Of a DNA stretch of 64,000 nucleotides, positions 46,693 through 55,845 are shown in pieces (within the stretch, counting starts at the first letter, position 1; each line of letters starts with the position of its first letter). Under the pieces are notes generated by a model. It worked only from the letters and a program-made list of their open reading frames with translations, was not told the DNA's origin and did no database searches. This DNA comes from Alphaproteobacteria bacterium (GTDB lineage Bacteria > Pseudomonadota > Alphaproteobacteria > Caulobacterales > Aquidulcibacteraceae), in assembly GCA_027485915.1 (NCBI GenBank), contig JAIXQA010000022.1, positions 160,021 through 224,020 on the forward strand, written 5' to 3'. Position numbers and translations under genes: made by a program.

Positions 46693-48156
46693 ATGAACGA
46701 TATGACCTTTTCAGTGCGCGGAGATGGCGAAACCATCGCAAGACTGAATCAAATTCTTGCGGTGCAGAAGGCCGCACAATTGCGCGACGGCATTCCGTCA
46801 GCTGAAGTGCGCATCAATCGGATTGATCGGTGCATTGGCTTGCTGGTCGATCATGCAGAACAGATAGCAGATGCTTTGTCGGAGGATTTCTCCTGCCGCG
46901 CCCGTGAAACCAGTTTGATCACCGATGTGGCGAGCTCACTCGGGCCCTTGAAAGATGCCAAGGCACATTTGGTCAAATGGATGCGCCCTGAAAAGCGCAA
47001 AACCTCGCCCGGATTATTGGGGTTATTGGGGGCAAAGGCAGAAGTTCGCTATCAGCCTAAAGGGGTGGTCGGCATCATTGCCCCGTGGAATTTCCCAGTC
47101 AATTTGACCTTTGCCCCGCTCGCCCAAATTTTGGCTGCGGGCAATCGCGCCATGATCAAGCCGTCTGAATTGACGCCCGCGACCTCTGAACTCTTGCGCC
47201 AAATGTTTGCAAAGGCTTTCTCAGAGGAAGAGATCGCCGTGGTGACTGGCGGGCCAGATGTTGGCCAAGCCTTCTCGCGTCTGGCGTTCGACCACATGAT
47301 CTTCACTGGCGGCACCTCGATTGGCCGCCACATCATGCGTGCCGCCTCAGAAAACCTTGTTCCTGTCACGCTGGAATTGGGCGGCAAAAGCCCTGTTATC
47401 GTCTCGCGCTCCGCCGATGTTGCAACGACAGCAGACCGCATCATGGCTGGCAAGACCCTCAATGCTGGTCAAATCTGCTTAGCTCCAGACTATCTTTTAG
47501 TCCCGTCTGAAAAGCGGGATGAATTGGTCGGTGCTCTGACGAAATCGGTCTCGGCTATGTATCCAAAGCTACGTGATAATCCAGACTATACAGCGATTAT
47601 TTCGCCACGCCACTTTGACCGCATTCAGGCGCTCCTGACCGATGCGAAAGAGAAGGGTGCGACAATTGTTGAAATCAATCCAGCAGGAGAAGATTTCTCG
47701 ACCCAAAATGGTCGTAAAATTCCGCCAACGCTTGTTCTCGATACCACCGAAGATATGAGCATCATGCAGGAAGAAATCTTTGGACCCGTCTTGCCCATCA
47801 AGACCTATTCAGACGTGAAAGAGGCGGTCGGCTATGTGAATGCCAATGACCGGCCACTGGGCCTCTACTATTTTGGTGCCGACGCGGGCGAGCAGGAATA
47901 TGTGCTAACCAACACCACTTCTGGCGGCGTGACGGTCAATGACGTGATCTTCCATATCGCAATGGAAGACCTGCCATTCGGCGGTATTGGCCCATCTGGT
48001 ATGGGCTCTTACCACGGCTATGATGGCTTCAAAGAGTTCAGCCACGCCCGTTCGGTCTACACGCAATTGAAAAAGGACTTGGGACCGATGAAAGCGCTTC
48101 GTCCACCATATGGCAAAGCGGTACGCGACTATATCGGCAGTCAAATCAAGCGCTAA
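46693..48156 (+). CDS. aldehyde dehydrogenase (coniferyl-aldehyde type)
   Basis: 487 aa of the aldehyde dehydrogenase superfamily. The catalytic Glu is in TLELGGKSPVIVS, the nucleophile Cys in NAGQICLAPDYLL (about residue 258), and NAD-binding loops in PWNFPVNLTFAPL and FTGGTSIGRHIM. The LAPDY motif after the Cys is typical of coniferyl-aldehyde dehydrogenases (CalB), though activity on other aromatic or medium-chain aldehydes is just as possible. An intrinsic terminator follows. Confidence 0.9.
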   Translation: MNDMTFSVRGDGETIARLNQILAVQKAAQLRDGIPSAEVRINRIDRCIGLLVDHAEQIADALSEDFSCRARETSLITDVASSLGPLKDAKAHLVKWMRPEKRKTSPGLLGLLGAKAEVRYQPKGVVGIIAPWNFPVNLTFAPLAQILAAGNRAMIKPSELTPATSELLRQMFAKAFSEEEIAVVTGGPDVGQAFSRLAFDHMIFTGGTSIGRHIMRAASENLVPVTLELGGKSPVIVSRSADVATTADRIMAGKTLNAGQICLAPDYLLVPSEKRDELVGALTKSVSAMYPKLRDNPDYTAIISPRHFDRIQALLTDAKEKGATIVEINPAGEDFSTQNGRKIPPTLVLDTTEDMSIMQEEIFGPVLPIKTYSDVKEAVGYVNANDRPLGLYYFGADAGEQEYVLTNTTSGGVTVNDVIFHIAMEDLPFGGIGPSGMGSYHGYDGFKEFSHARSVYTQLKKDLGPMKALRPPYGKAVRDYIGSQIKR

Positions 48157-48181
48157 GGCGCGTCAGGTGCAAACATAAATG

Positions 48182-48214
48182 GGGCGCGGGACAGGCTGGT
48201 CTCGCGCCCTTTTT
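48182..48214 (+). terminator. rho-independent terminator after the aldehyde dehydrogenase
   Basis: GGGCGCGGGAC (48182-48192) and GTCTCGCGCCC (48199-48209) form an 11-bp stem (one G-U) with a 6-base loop, followed by five T residues. Strong, 26 bases after the stop and between convergent genes. Confidence 0.9.
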
Positions 48215-48231
48215 GATGCTTGCTGCGTGCG

Positions 48232-49473
48232 TTATGGCTTGACCATAGAGAAATGGCCGACATCGATCCGGCCAGTGCGGAAGCCTGCTTCGCAATAGGC
48301 CAGATAGAAGCGCCACAATTGCTTGAACCGCTCATCAAAGCCCAAGTCTTTGATATGGATCCATTCTGCGAGGAAGCTTTTTGCCCAAGCCGCCAGAGTA
48401 TCGGCATAGGATAGACCGAAGGCCGCTGTGCTCTGCCATACCAAGCCTGCACGGGCGACTTCGAGTTTGAGGCGGGGCACGCTGGGCAGCATGCCGCCTG
48501 GGAAGACATAGCTTTGGATGAAGTCGGCTCGGCTGCGGTAATCTTCGAATAGACGCTCATCAATCGTGATGATTTGCAGACCCGCTTTGCCGCCGGGTTT
48601 CAAGACTGAATTGACCTTATCAAAATAGGTCGACCAATATTCTTCGCCCACAGCTTCGAACATTTCAATCGAAACAACGGCATCATATTGGCCGGTGATA
48701 TCGCGATAATCCATCAGCTTGATTTGGGCGAGCTCGCTCAACCCCGCTTTGGCCAGACGCTCGGTCGCATATTTATATTGCTCTTCCGAGATCGTGACGC
48801 CAGTCACGCGTGCGCCATATTCGCGGGCTGCAAATTCGGCAAAGCCGCCCCAGCCACAACCAATCTCCAACACATGTTGGCCAGGCTTAAGGCTCACTTG
48901 TTCGGCCAGAGCACGATATTTATTCATTTGCGCGCTGGTCAAATCCTGGCCGTCCTTTTCATACACGGCCGATGAATAGGTCATGCTGGGATCCAGCCAA
49001 CGCGAATAAAAATTATTGCCCAGATCATAATGGGCTAAGATGTTCTTCTTCGAGCCCGTTTTGGTATTCCGCTTCAGGAACTTATGGCGGAAATTATTGA
49101 TCACCGTCCAGAGCGGGCCTCCAACCAAAAGCTTGGGCATCAAATCCAAGTTGGATGAGAAGACCTCCAGAAGGATTGCTAGATCCGGTGTATCCCATTC
49201 GCCTGCCATTAAACCTTCCGCAAAGCCAATGTCACCTTGGGCAGCAACACGCTTGATAAAGCTGAAATTCTTAATTTGTAGCACCGCACTTTTTCCGGGC
49301 TTATCACCCTTGAAAATCAGCTGGCGTCCATCTGGCAGCCAGACCCGGATCTCGCCTTCCACAATATTGCTCATCGCCACGGCCGCCATTTTGAAGGCCA
49401 TGGGAACTTGGCGGAGTTGGCGCGCCAACTTTGGCGTCATCAGCAGGGTATTGGCGTTTTGATCGTCACTCAT
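48232..49473 (-). CDS. cfa: cyclopropane-fatty-acyl-phospholipid synthase family methyltransferase
   Basis: 413 aa. The SAM-binding site HVLEIGCGWGGFAEFAARE and the family stretches FYSRWLDPSMTYSSAVY, VSIEMFEAVGEEYW and FEDYRSRADFIQSYVFPGG are all visible; the C-terminal ends with typical aromatic residues. It adds a methylene or methyl group to unsaturated lipid chains. Its ATG overlaps the DUF1365 stop. It is the last gene of a four-gene operon with photolyase, an FAD oxidoreductase and DUF1365, the set linked to light and singlet-oxygen stress in Rhodobacter. Confidence 0.94.
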   Translation of the reverse strand: MSDDQNANTLLMTPKLARQLRQVPMAFKMAAVAMSNIVEGEIRVWLPDGRQLIFKGDKPGKSAVLQIKNFSFIKRVAAQGDIGFAEGLMAGEWDTPDLAILLEVFSSNLDLMPKLLVGGPLWTVINNFRHKFLKRNTKTGSKKNILAHYDLGNNFYSRWLDPSMTYSSAVYEKDGQDLTSAQMNKYRALAEQVSLKPGQHVLEIGCGWGGFAEFAAREYGARVTGVTISEEQYKYATERLAKAGLSELAQIKLMDYRDITGQYDAVVSIEMFEAVGEEYWSTYFDKVNSVLKPGGKAGLQIITIDERLFEDYRSRADFIQSYVFPGGMLPSVPRLKLEVARAGLVWQSTAAFGLSYADTLAAWAKSFLAEWIHIKDLGFDERFKQLWRFYLAYCEAGFRTGRIDVGHFSMVKP

Positions 49474-50251
49474 GGGGGGATGGAATCCTACTTAATCTGG
49501 CAACACTGACGGGTATGGGTGGGGTGGGTTTATGGTGGTAGCGGGCACCTTTTATTAATAATTTCAATGCCTCCCAGTGAATGCCTAAGACAACTTTGAA
49601 CGTCAAGAACGGAATGGCGAAAAAGGCACGGGCCAAATTCGTATCGCTCAATGCCTCTCTACGCAATTTCAGCGTGGCCAGATGATCCCGAACTGCATCT
49701 GAAAACTTATCAATCGTCAAGGAGAGGGTGCCCTCGCTTGTCCGCAGAGTAAACGCATAACGACCTGACCCATCAAAGAAAGGCGAAACGTGAAAAATTT
49801 TGTCGGCCTCTTGATGCTCGACTATCTGGCCGCTTGCGGGGGCGACATAGCTGTGGGTCTCGCCAAATGTGTTGTTCACTTCATAAATCACAGCCGCAAG
49901 CTGATGGTCGCGGCGATAGGCCAAAAACACCGAGATTGGGTTGAAAACAAAACCCAGTACGCGCGGGAAGGTCAATAAATGGATTGGCCCGCCGTCAAAA
50001 GCGATATTGGCCGAAGCCAATTGCGTTTCAACCCAGCCCCGCAAGGGTGCTCCTGTCCGGTCACCATGATCTTTGTCATAAAAGGCCAGCGGGGCAAACC
50101 GATTGTGGCCCATCCATCTGAGGCCGCGAACTTGTGCTGCAGGGTCATCTACGTCGATGAGGATCTGATAAAGATCATAGGCTAAACGATGCTCAAACGG
50201 ATGGAAGCGGACGTGTACGGTCCGACCACGCATTAGGCCTAGTTTGGTCAT
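49466..50251 (-). CDS. DUF1365 family protein
   Basis: About 261 aa. The DUF1365 signatures are LMRGRTVHVRFHPFEHRL at the start, FPRVLGFVFNPISVFLAY, YEVNNTFGETHSY and KIFHVSPF. No catalytic function is established. ATG 50251 is 5 nt past the end of the FAD oxidoreductase gene; the ORF to 50365 is read-through. In many proteobacteria it sits between an FAD amine-oxidase-like gene and a Cfa-like gene, as here, hinting at joint lipid modification. Confidence 0.92.
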   Translation of the reverse strand: MTKLGLMRGRTVHVRFHPFEHRLAYDLYQILIDVDDPAAQVRGLRWMGHNRFAPLAFYDKDHGDRTGAPLRGWVETQLASANIAFDGGPIHLLTFPRVLGFVFNPISVFLAYRRDHQLAAVIYEVNNTFGETHSYVAPASGQIVEHQEADKIFHVSPFFDGSGRYAFTLRTSEGTLSLTIDKFSDAVRDHLATLKLRREALSDTNLARAFFAIPFLTFKVVLGIHWEALKLLIKGARYHHKPTPPIPVSVARLSRIPSPHE

Positions 50252-50256
50252 CTCGG

Positions 50257-51603
50257 TCACAGGGCCGCTTCTGCCTCCCGCGCAGGTTGATCGGGGGTCT
50301 CTGGTCGAGATGAAGCCGTGGCTGTGGGCTCTAGGCGGACAATATCGTCGTCCACAAACGTCCAAGGGATTTGACCGCCTAATTTGAGGGCGACCCGCAA
50401 GCCAGCCCTAAGCCCGTCTTCATGGAAGCCGTAACCCTGCCAAGCACCTGCAAACCAAGTTTTGTTGACGCCCTGAATGGTCAGGATGTCGCGCTGCGCC
50501 TTTGCGGCTGGGGCATCAAATTGCGGGTGCGCATAATTGAAGCGGGCGAAGACTTGGGTGGGATCGATCGGCTTAGCAGGGTTTAAGGTTACAAAGAGCG
50601 GGCAGTCGGCGTCTTGGCCTTGCAAGCGGTTCATCCAGTAGGTGAGTTCGATCGGCGCATTGGGGTCGCCGCGAGAAACGTTCCAACTGGCCCACGCGGC
50701 CTTGCGAATAGGCATATAGCTCGCATCGCGATGCAGAACCGCCTCATTAGGGGCATAACGGACAGCACCGAGAATCTCGCGCTCTTGGGCAGAGGCATCC
50801 GCCAATAAAGCGAGAGCTTCATCAGAATGGCACGCGAGGATGACTTCATCGAAGCGATGGGTCTGCCCGTCGACTTTTACGTCTACACCGTTCGTGTCGC
50901 GTCGAACTTGCGTCACGGCTGCATTTAAGTGGACCCGGTCACCCAAAGCCTCAGCAAATTTTTCCACATATCGACGCGAGCCGCCAGTGACAGTGCGCCA
51001 GTTTGGGCGTTCAAAATGGACAAGGCGATGGTTATTGAAGAAACGGACAAAGCTTGCGGCAGGATAATCCAGCATGCCTTGTTCTGGTGTTGACCAAATG
51101 GCCGCCCCCATCGGTACCAGATAACGCTCCAAAAAGCGCTGCGACAGGCCTAGACGCGCGCTATATTCGCCCAAGGTTAGCGTGTGCAAAATTGGGTCCT
51201 GCACGTCTTTTTGGGCTTGCGCATTAAAGCGCAGCATATCGGCTAAAAGCGCCCAATGGTTCAAATCCAGAGCATTGCGTTTCCAAGCAAAATAGCCCGG
51301 CGCACCATCAGAGCCCCATTCACTGCCTGGTCGACCATCGCGCACCGAAAAGCTCATATCCGATTGCTGGGTCGGGACTTTTAACGCCTCAAACAAGGCA
51401 ATCAGATTGGGATAATTGAGTGCGTTATAGACGATGAAGCCCGTATCCACGTCGATTTTCTTGCCATCATAGTCGACCGTCACGGTGTTGGAATGCCCGC
51501 CGAGGCGAGCTTCCTTTTCAAAGACAATGACCTCATGCTGGTCCTTCAGAGCCCAAGCAGCTGATAGTCCGGTTATCCCTGTGCCGATGATTGCGATTTT
51601 CAT
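50257..51603 (-). CDS. FAD-dependent amine-oxidase-like oxidoreductase (COG2907)
   Basis: 448 aa. The N-terminal Rossmann motif IIGTGITGLSAAWAL, then FEKEARLGGHSNTVTVDYDG and DTGFIVYNALNYPN, are typical of the NAD(P)/FAD-binding COG2907 proteins found next to DUF1365 and Cfa genes. The C-terminal GAWQGYGFHEDGLRAG holds the second flavin contact. Likely substrate: an acyl chain or lipid-bound intermediate, inferred from context. It overlaps the photolyase stop as ATGA. Confidence 0.93.
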   Translation of the reverse strand: MKIAIIGTGITGLSAAWALKDQHEVIVFEKEARLGGHSNTVTVDYDGKKIDVDTGFIVYNALNYPNLIALFEALKVPTQQSDMSFSVRDGRPGSEWGSDGAPGYFAWKRNALDLNHWALLADMLRFNAQAQKDVQDPILHTLTLGEYSARLGLSQRFLERYLVPMGAAIWSTPEQGMLDYPAASFVRFFNNHRLVHFERPNWRTVTGGSRRYVEKFAEALGDRVHLNAAVTQVRRDTNGVDVKVDGQTHRFDEVILACHSDEALALLADASAQEREILGAVRYAPNEAVLHRDASYMPIRKAAWASWNVSRGDPNAPIELTYWMNRLQGQDADCPLFVTLNPAKPIDPTQVFARFNYAHPQFDAPAAKAQRDILTIQGVNKTWFAGAWQGYGFHEDGLRAGLRVALKLGGQIPWTFVDDDIVRLEPTATASSRPETPDQPAREAEAAL

Positions 51604-53093
51604 ACTAGGTCTCCGGTCACATTCTGTTTGAGGCTCGCAAGGGCATCGAGTGCTTGTTTACGCGCTTTTTCATGATTAACGATGGGGAGGGGATAGGTCC
51701 GCCCCAAGTGGACGCCAGACCCGCGAAGGATTTCGGTCGGCGCTTCAAAGGGACGGTGAAGATATTTGTTGGGCAGTTGGGCGAGTTCAGGCACCCACGT
51801 GCGCACATAGTGACCATCTGGGTCAAATTTCTCGCCTTGCGACATCGGGTTGAAAATGCGGAAATAGGGTGCCGCATCCGCGCCACAGCCTGCAACCCAT
51901 TGCCAACCTGCCGCATTATTGGCGACATCGGCATCCACCAAAGTATCCCAGAACCAAGCTTCACCCGCCCGCCAATCTTGCAACAAATGCTTCACCAAGA
52001 AGGAAGCCACAATCATGCGTACCCGATTGTGCATCCAACCTGTCCTCCATAGTTGACGCATACCTGCGTCCACAATGGGGTAACCTGTTTGTCCGCGTTG
52101 CCAAGCCCGCAGAGTGGATGAATCATTTTTCCAAGGAAATGCGCGAAAGGCCTCTTTCCAGCTTTCTTCTGGGAAGTCCTCGTAATGAAAAATCAATTGA
52201 GTGGAAAATTCCCGCCAACCCAATTCAGACAAAAAGACCTGCCCGTCTGTCTGCAGAGCTGGGTTGGCGCGCATGGCGGCGCGTGCAGCATTCCAGACGC
52301 GCCGGATCGAGATTTCACCGAAATGTAAGTGAGGCGACAGGAAGGAAGTCGCCGGTTTGCTTGGAATATTGCGCCCTTCGCCATAATTGTGCAGGCTCGT
52401 TTCGATAAACGCGTTGAGCCGCCGTTGCGCACCAGCTTCCCCGGGCTGCCAAGTCTGGTCTAGGCCGCCAGACCAATCAGGCGCTTTGGGCAATAGGTTC
52501 CAGGATTGGAGACTCTCTGACACGATTTCGGGGTTTGAAAGACCTGTCAGGGGGGGCGCCGGGGCAACCTGTTCCGCCCATGTGTCGCAATGGGGTTGGG
52601 CTGCTCGAAAGAAGGGGGTGAAAACCTTGAAATTTCCGCCAGAACCTGTCTTGATTTCCCAGGGTTCTGTGAGGACCGAGGCTTTGTATGTGCCGACTTG
52701 GACGCCTCGGCCTGTCAATTCGGCCTTAATGGCGGCATCAACGGGCCTCGACCACGCATAATAGCGGCGGTTCCAATGAACTGAGCCAGCATTTAACTTA
52801 TTCGCCAAATCTGGGATCAAATGCCGGGGGTCGCCGCGTTTTAGGATCAGTTCAATCCCTAGCTGGGCAAGGTTGGCTTTCAGGCTCGTCAAGCTATGAT
52901 GCAGCCACCACTTCAAGGCACCACCCAAGGGCCGCCCTAAATCGGTTCCTTCTTCCAGAATATAGATCGCACAGATTGGTCCCGATTGTGATGCGGCGAT
53001 CAGGGCGGGATGATCATCCAACCGCAAGTCTTCGCGAAACCAGACAAGGGAGGGACGCGCAGGCGGGTTTTGGCCAAAGTGGGCAATTTGCAT
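51600..53093 (-). CDS. phrB: deoxyribodipyrimidine photolyase
   Basis: Light-driven repair of cyclobutane dimers. 497 aa of class I type: an N-terminal antenna-binding domain (SLVWFREDLRLDDHPAL) and a C-terminal FAD domain with GYPIVDAGMRQLWRTGWMHN, then RMIVASFLVKHLLQDW, WFWDTLVDADVANNAAGWQW and FRIFNPMSQGEKFDPDG. All residues usual for CPD photolyases around the flavin appear present. First gene of the photolyase/FAD/DUF1365/cfa operon; phaC lies 75 nt upstream on the same strand. Confidence 0.95.
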   Translation of the reverse strand: MQIAHFGQNPPARPSLVWFREDLRLDDHPALIAASQSGPICAIYILEEGTDLGRPLGGALKWWLHHSLTSLKANLAQLGIELILKRGDPRHLIPDLANKLNAGSVHWNRRYYAWSRPVDAAIKAELTGRGVQVGTYKASVLTEPWEIKTGSGGNFKVFTPFFRAAQPHCDTWAEQVAPAPPLTGLSNPEIVSESLQSWNLLPKAPDWSGGLDQTWQPGEAGAQRRLNAFIETSLHNYGEGRNIPSKPATSFLSPHLHFGEISIRRVWNAARAAMRANPALQTDGQVFLSELGWREFSTQLIFHYEDFPEESWKEAFRAFPWKNDSSTLRAWQRGQTGYPIVDAGMRQLWRTGWMHNRVRMIVASFLVKHLLQDWRAGEAWFWDTLVDADVANNAAGWQWVAGCGADAAPYFRIFNPMSQGEKFDPDGHYVRTWVPELAQLPNKYLHRPFEAPTEILRGSGVHLGRTYPLPIVNHEKARKQALDALASLKQNVTGDLV

Positions 53094-53107
53094 GTTTGGT
53101 TCTACGT

Positions 53108-53119
53108 CTGAAGCTTCAG
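53108..53119. promoter_or_regulatory. 12-bp palindrome upstream of the photolyase gene
   Basis: CTGAAGCTTCAG is a perfect palindrome, 14 bases upstream of the photolyase ATG and inside the 75-base gap after phaC. It could be an operator or, as RNA, occlude the start. I could not find a Rhodobacter RpoE-type promoter (TGATC-spacer-TAAGA) here. Confidence 0.35.
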
Positions 53120-53168
53120 GCCGGATTGCGATTGGCTGTTGAAGGCAAGATCAAGCCAACGCCGCACC

Positions 53169-55079
53169 TCAATCGGAGGATTTCACCAGCACATAGGTTC
53201 CAGGCGCATCGCCAATGACCTTTAGGCCCCCGTCACCGGGCATCCGCGCCGGCACTTGCGGGCCAGAGCGCTCTCCCAGCCACTTAGCCCAATCCGGCCA
53301 CCAAGAGCCCTTATGCTCAACCAAGTGCGCCTGCCATTGATCAGACGTATCGGGCAATTCCGTCATGGTTTCGGGCGGTAGCCAATGCTGATATTTTTTG
53401 GCTTCAGGGTGATTGATCACCCCTGCAATATGGCCAGAGCCTGCAAGGATCATCCGAACGGGCCCGCCAAAGAGTTTCGCGCCGCGATAAATCGACCGCC
53501 AAGGCGCGATATGGTCCTCTTTCGAAGATTGCATATAGATGGGGGTCTTCACATCTTTGAGGTTCAGGCGATAGCCCGACATGGTCATTTCGCCACGTCC
53601 CAATCGATTGTGGCGGTAGAAATTGTCGAGATAGAAAAGATGCAATGCCTTGGGCATACGGGTTTGATCTGCGTTCCAGAACAAGAGGTCAAACGGCTTG
53701 GGGTCTTTGCCCATCAGATAATTATTGACCACAAATGACCAGACGAGGTCATTGGCGCGCAAGAAGTTGAAGGTCTCGCCCATCACTGTGGCATCTAAGA
53801 CACCACCGGCATGCTCAATCTCATCCTTAATATATTGGATAGCGGCATCATCGGTGAAAACTTTGAGATCGCCAGCTTCTTCAAAGTCGGACTGAGAGGC
53901 AAAGAAAGTGGCCGAATTGATCCGTTCGTCGCCCGTTTGGGCCATGACCGCCATGGTGGAGACCAGAAGCGTACCCCCGATACAATAGCCGACAGTGTTG
54001 ATCTTGTCCTGCCCGGTCGCCTTAGTCACAACGTCAAGCGCTTCATAGATCCCCAGACGGGAATAATCCTCAAACGTCTTTTCGGCATGCTCAACGCCCG
54101 GATTGAGCCAGGAGACAACAAAGACGCTGTGGCCTTGTTCAGTCAGCCATTTCACCATGGAATTATCTTGGCGCATGTCCAGAATGTAGAATTTATTGAT
54201 CCATGGTGGAAAGAAAAGGATGGGCGTTGCAAATACGGTAGGCGTTACCGGATCATATTGGATGATCTCGAGGATTTCGCCGCGGTGAATGACTTTGCCA
54301 GGTGTGATGGCGATATTCTCGCCAATCTTGAACGGCCGCTCATCGACTTGGGCGGGGGTTAGCCGACCTTGGCCGCGCTTTAAATCCTGCTCGAGATTGG
54401 CGAGACCCCGCACAACACTTTGCCCGCCGGTACGCAGTGCTTCGCGTAACGCAACTGGATTGGTCATCAAGAAATTAGATGGGGCAAAGGCATCGGCAAA
54501 TTGCTTGTTGAAGAAAGTCGCCTTGCGGCGCGTCATGTCATCAATGCCATCGACATGATCAATGAGGCCGGTGAACCAATTTGCCGTGTGCAAATAAGTT
54601 TTTTGAAGCAGATTGAACATGGGCAGATTATGCCAATCGGGATCGGCAAAGCGCTTGTCGCTATATTTGGGATCGGGCTTGGCTTCTGTTGCGCCCTCGC
54701 CAAGGCTGGATTTGATCGACTCTGCCCAGATTTCGGCAAAGCCCTGCCACAGCTGTTGATGGGCAGCCATTAGCTTTTCGGGATTACCCGCAAGGCGGGT
54801 TGCAACATCTGCCGCATAGGGGGCAAGGCCATAGGGGTCTGCGCGCAGGGGCCGCGCATCATCGGCCATGACCCCATCGACCGCCGTCGCGCCCAGCGCA
54901 CCCATGCGCGTCATGGCATCGCCCAAATTGCGAGTCAGGGTCTCCAGCGTCTCAAGATTCTGGGCCTGCAGCGCTTCCAACAGGCTTTCAGCTTCGTGTG
55001 GTTTCGCAGGTGGTGGCTCGACATTTGGCTTTTGACGGGCCTTGTCAGCATCTTGGCCATCCGATTTTTGTTTAGCCAT
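53169..55079 (-). CDS. phaC: class I poly(R)-hydroxyalkanoate synthase
   Basis: Polymerises (R)-3-hydroxyacyl-CoA into storage granules. 636 aa. The lipase-like box is GYCIGG with nucleophile Cys366; Asp522 (SSKEDHIAPW) and His550 (GSGHIAGVINHP) complete the triad with the family's spacing. The first 50 residues are Lys/Asp/Pro-rich. ATG 55079 is preferred; the open frame continues to 55349, but these 90 residues look like read-through and overlap the divergent lipoprotein. No phaA, phaB or phaR is in the window. A CTGC-N3-GCAG dyad lies 59 bp upstream. Confidence 0.95.
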   Translation of the reverse strand: MAKQKSDGQDADKARQKPNVEPPPAKPHEAESLLEALQAQNLETLETLTRNLGDAMTRMGALGATAVDGVMADDARPLRADPYGLAPYAADVATRLAGNPEKLMAAHQQLWQGFAEIWAESIKSSLGEGATEAKPDPKYSDKRFADPDWHNLPMFNLLQKTYLHTANWFTGLIDHVDGIDDMTRRKATFFNKQFADAFAPSNFLMTNPVALREALRTGGQSVVRGLANLEQDLKRGQGRLTPAQVDERPFKIGENIAITPGKVIHRGEILEIIQYDPVTPTVFATPILFFPPWINKFYILDMRQDNSMVKWLTEQGHSVFVVSWLNPGVEHAEKTFEDYSRLGIYEALDVVTKATGQDKINTVGYCIGGTLLVSTMAVMAQTGDERINSATFFASQSDFEEAGDLKVFTDDAAIQYIKDEIEHAGGVLDATVMGETFNFLRANDLVWSFVVNNYLMGKDPKPFDLLFWNADQTRMPKALHLFYLDNFYRHNRLGRGEMTMSGYRLNLKDVKTPIYMQSSKEDHIAPWRSIYRGAKLFGGPVRMILAGSGHIAGVINHPEAKKYQHWLPPETMTELPDTSDQWQAHLVEHKGSWWPDWAKWLGERSGPQVPARMPGDGGLKVIGDAPGTYVLVKSSD

Positions 55080-55137
55080 TATTCTTGTCCCGTCTTTTCT
55101 GCCAATTCGCCGCGTTTCTGATGAATTTATGCACTCT

Positions 55138-55148
55138 CTGCCTTGCAG
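55138..55148. promoter_or_regulatory. CTGC-N3-GCAG dyad, candidate PhaR operator of phaC
   Basis: CTGCCTTGCAG is an exact match to the CTGC-N3-GCAG site reported for PhaR of Rhodobacter (from memory). It lies 59 bp upstream of the phaC ATG, in the region divergent with the lipoprotein gene at 55300. Match to the motif is observed; binding is inferred. Confidence 0.6.
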
Positions 55149-55299
55149 CAAACACCGCAGCGGCGCAATAAAACACTGTAGCGATTTGCGGTCTGAACTT
55201 CCACTGCTTATGGCTCTCCCGTTCGAGTGGCAACATGATTCAGTTGTTTGGTTCTGTCCCGCCGCTCGCCTTGATGTGACACAGGAAAGTGCTGCGGCG

Positions 55300-55773
55300 A
55301 TGCCGATTGAAGCGACACCAGCCAACGTCCGACCCAAGCGCCGGATCATCCGCGCGCCCGTGCTGTTGGTGTTCGGCCTTTTGGGTTTGCCGCTTGGTGC
55401 GTGCCAGTCGCTCAGTCAAGAAGAGGGTTTTTTGCCCGATACGATCCGCTCGGCGAGTTCGGTGTTGACCCCGCGTGATTATCCCGATCTTACTAAGATT
55501 CCGGACGCGCCGACGAATTTACCGAGCCAAAAGTCTTGGGCAGATTTACAGGCTGGCTTGCAGGCGGATGCGAAGATCATGCAAGCCAACCCGGGGGCCA
55601 AACCTGTCTCGGCAAGCGAGATCGACCAAACTTGGGCTAAGGCAGAACAGCAATCGATTGAAGCGAATTCCGCTTCGGCCCCAACGCAGCAAACAGCGGC
55701 AGAGTCTGACGCTTGGGCTGCGGCCGCGCGAGCTAAAATGGAGGCGGATATCGCGCGTCTGCCTCCAACCTAG
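55300..55773 (+). CDS. putative lipoprotein of unknown function
   Basis: 157 aa with a basic start (ANVRPKRRIIRAPVL), a hydrophobic segment and the lipobox LPLGAC at about residue 34. The mature part is short and low-complexity: Ala/Gln/Ser-rich with repeated Trp (SWADLQAGL, TWAKAEQQ, AWAAAARAK), perhaps helical. AGGAAAG precedes ATG 55300; the ORF upstream to 55042 is not a signal-peptide start. Divergent from phaC, 72 bases before the aminotransferase. No function that I can name. Confidence 0.65.
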   Translation: MPIEATPANVRPKRRIIRAPVLLVFGLLGLPLGACQSLSQEEGFLPDTIRSASSVLTPRDYPDLTKIPDAPTNLPSQKSWADLQAGLQADAKIMQANPGAKPVSASEIDQTWAKAEQQSIEANSASAPTQQTAAESDAWAAAARAKMEADIARLPPT

Positions 55774-55845
55774 TGTCGCGTGATTGAGCAACTCATCTGA
55801 TAGAAGCGGCCCGACGTGGCCTATATGATATAAAGGTTCTCCGCC

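Noticed and set aside
55080..55349. 90-residue N-terminal extension of PhaC
   Set aside because: Cys/Arg-rich, not phaC-like, and it would run through the operator dyad and the divergent lipoprotein start.
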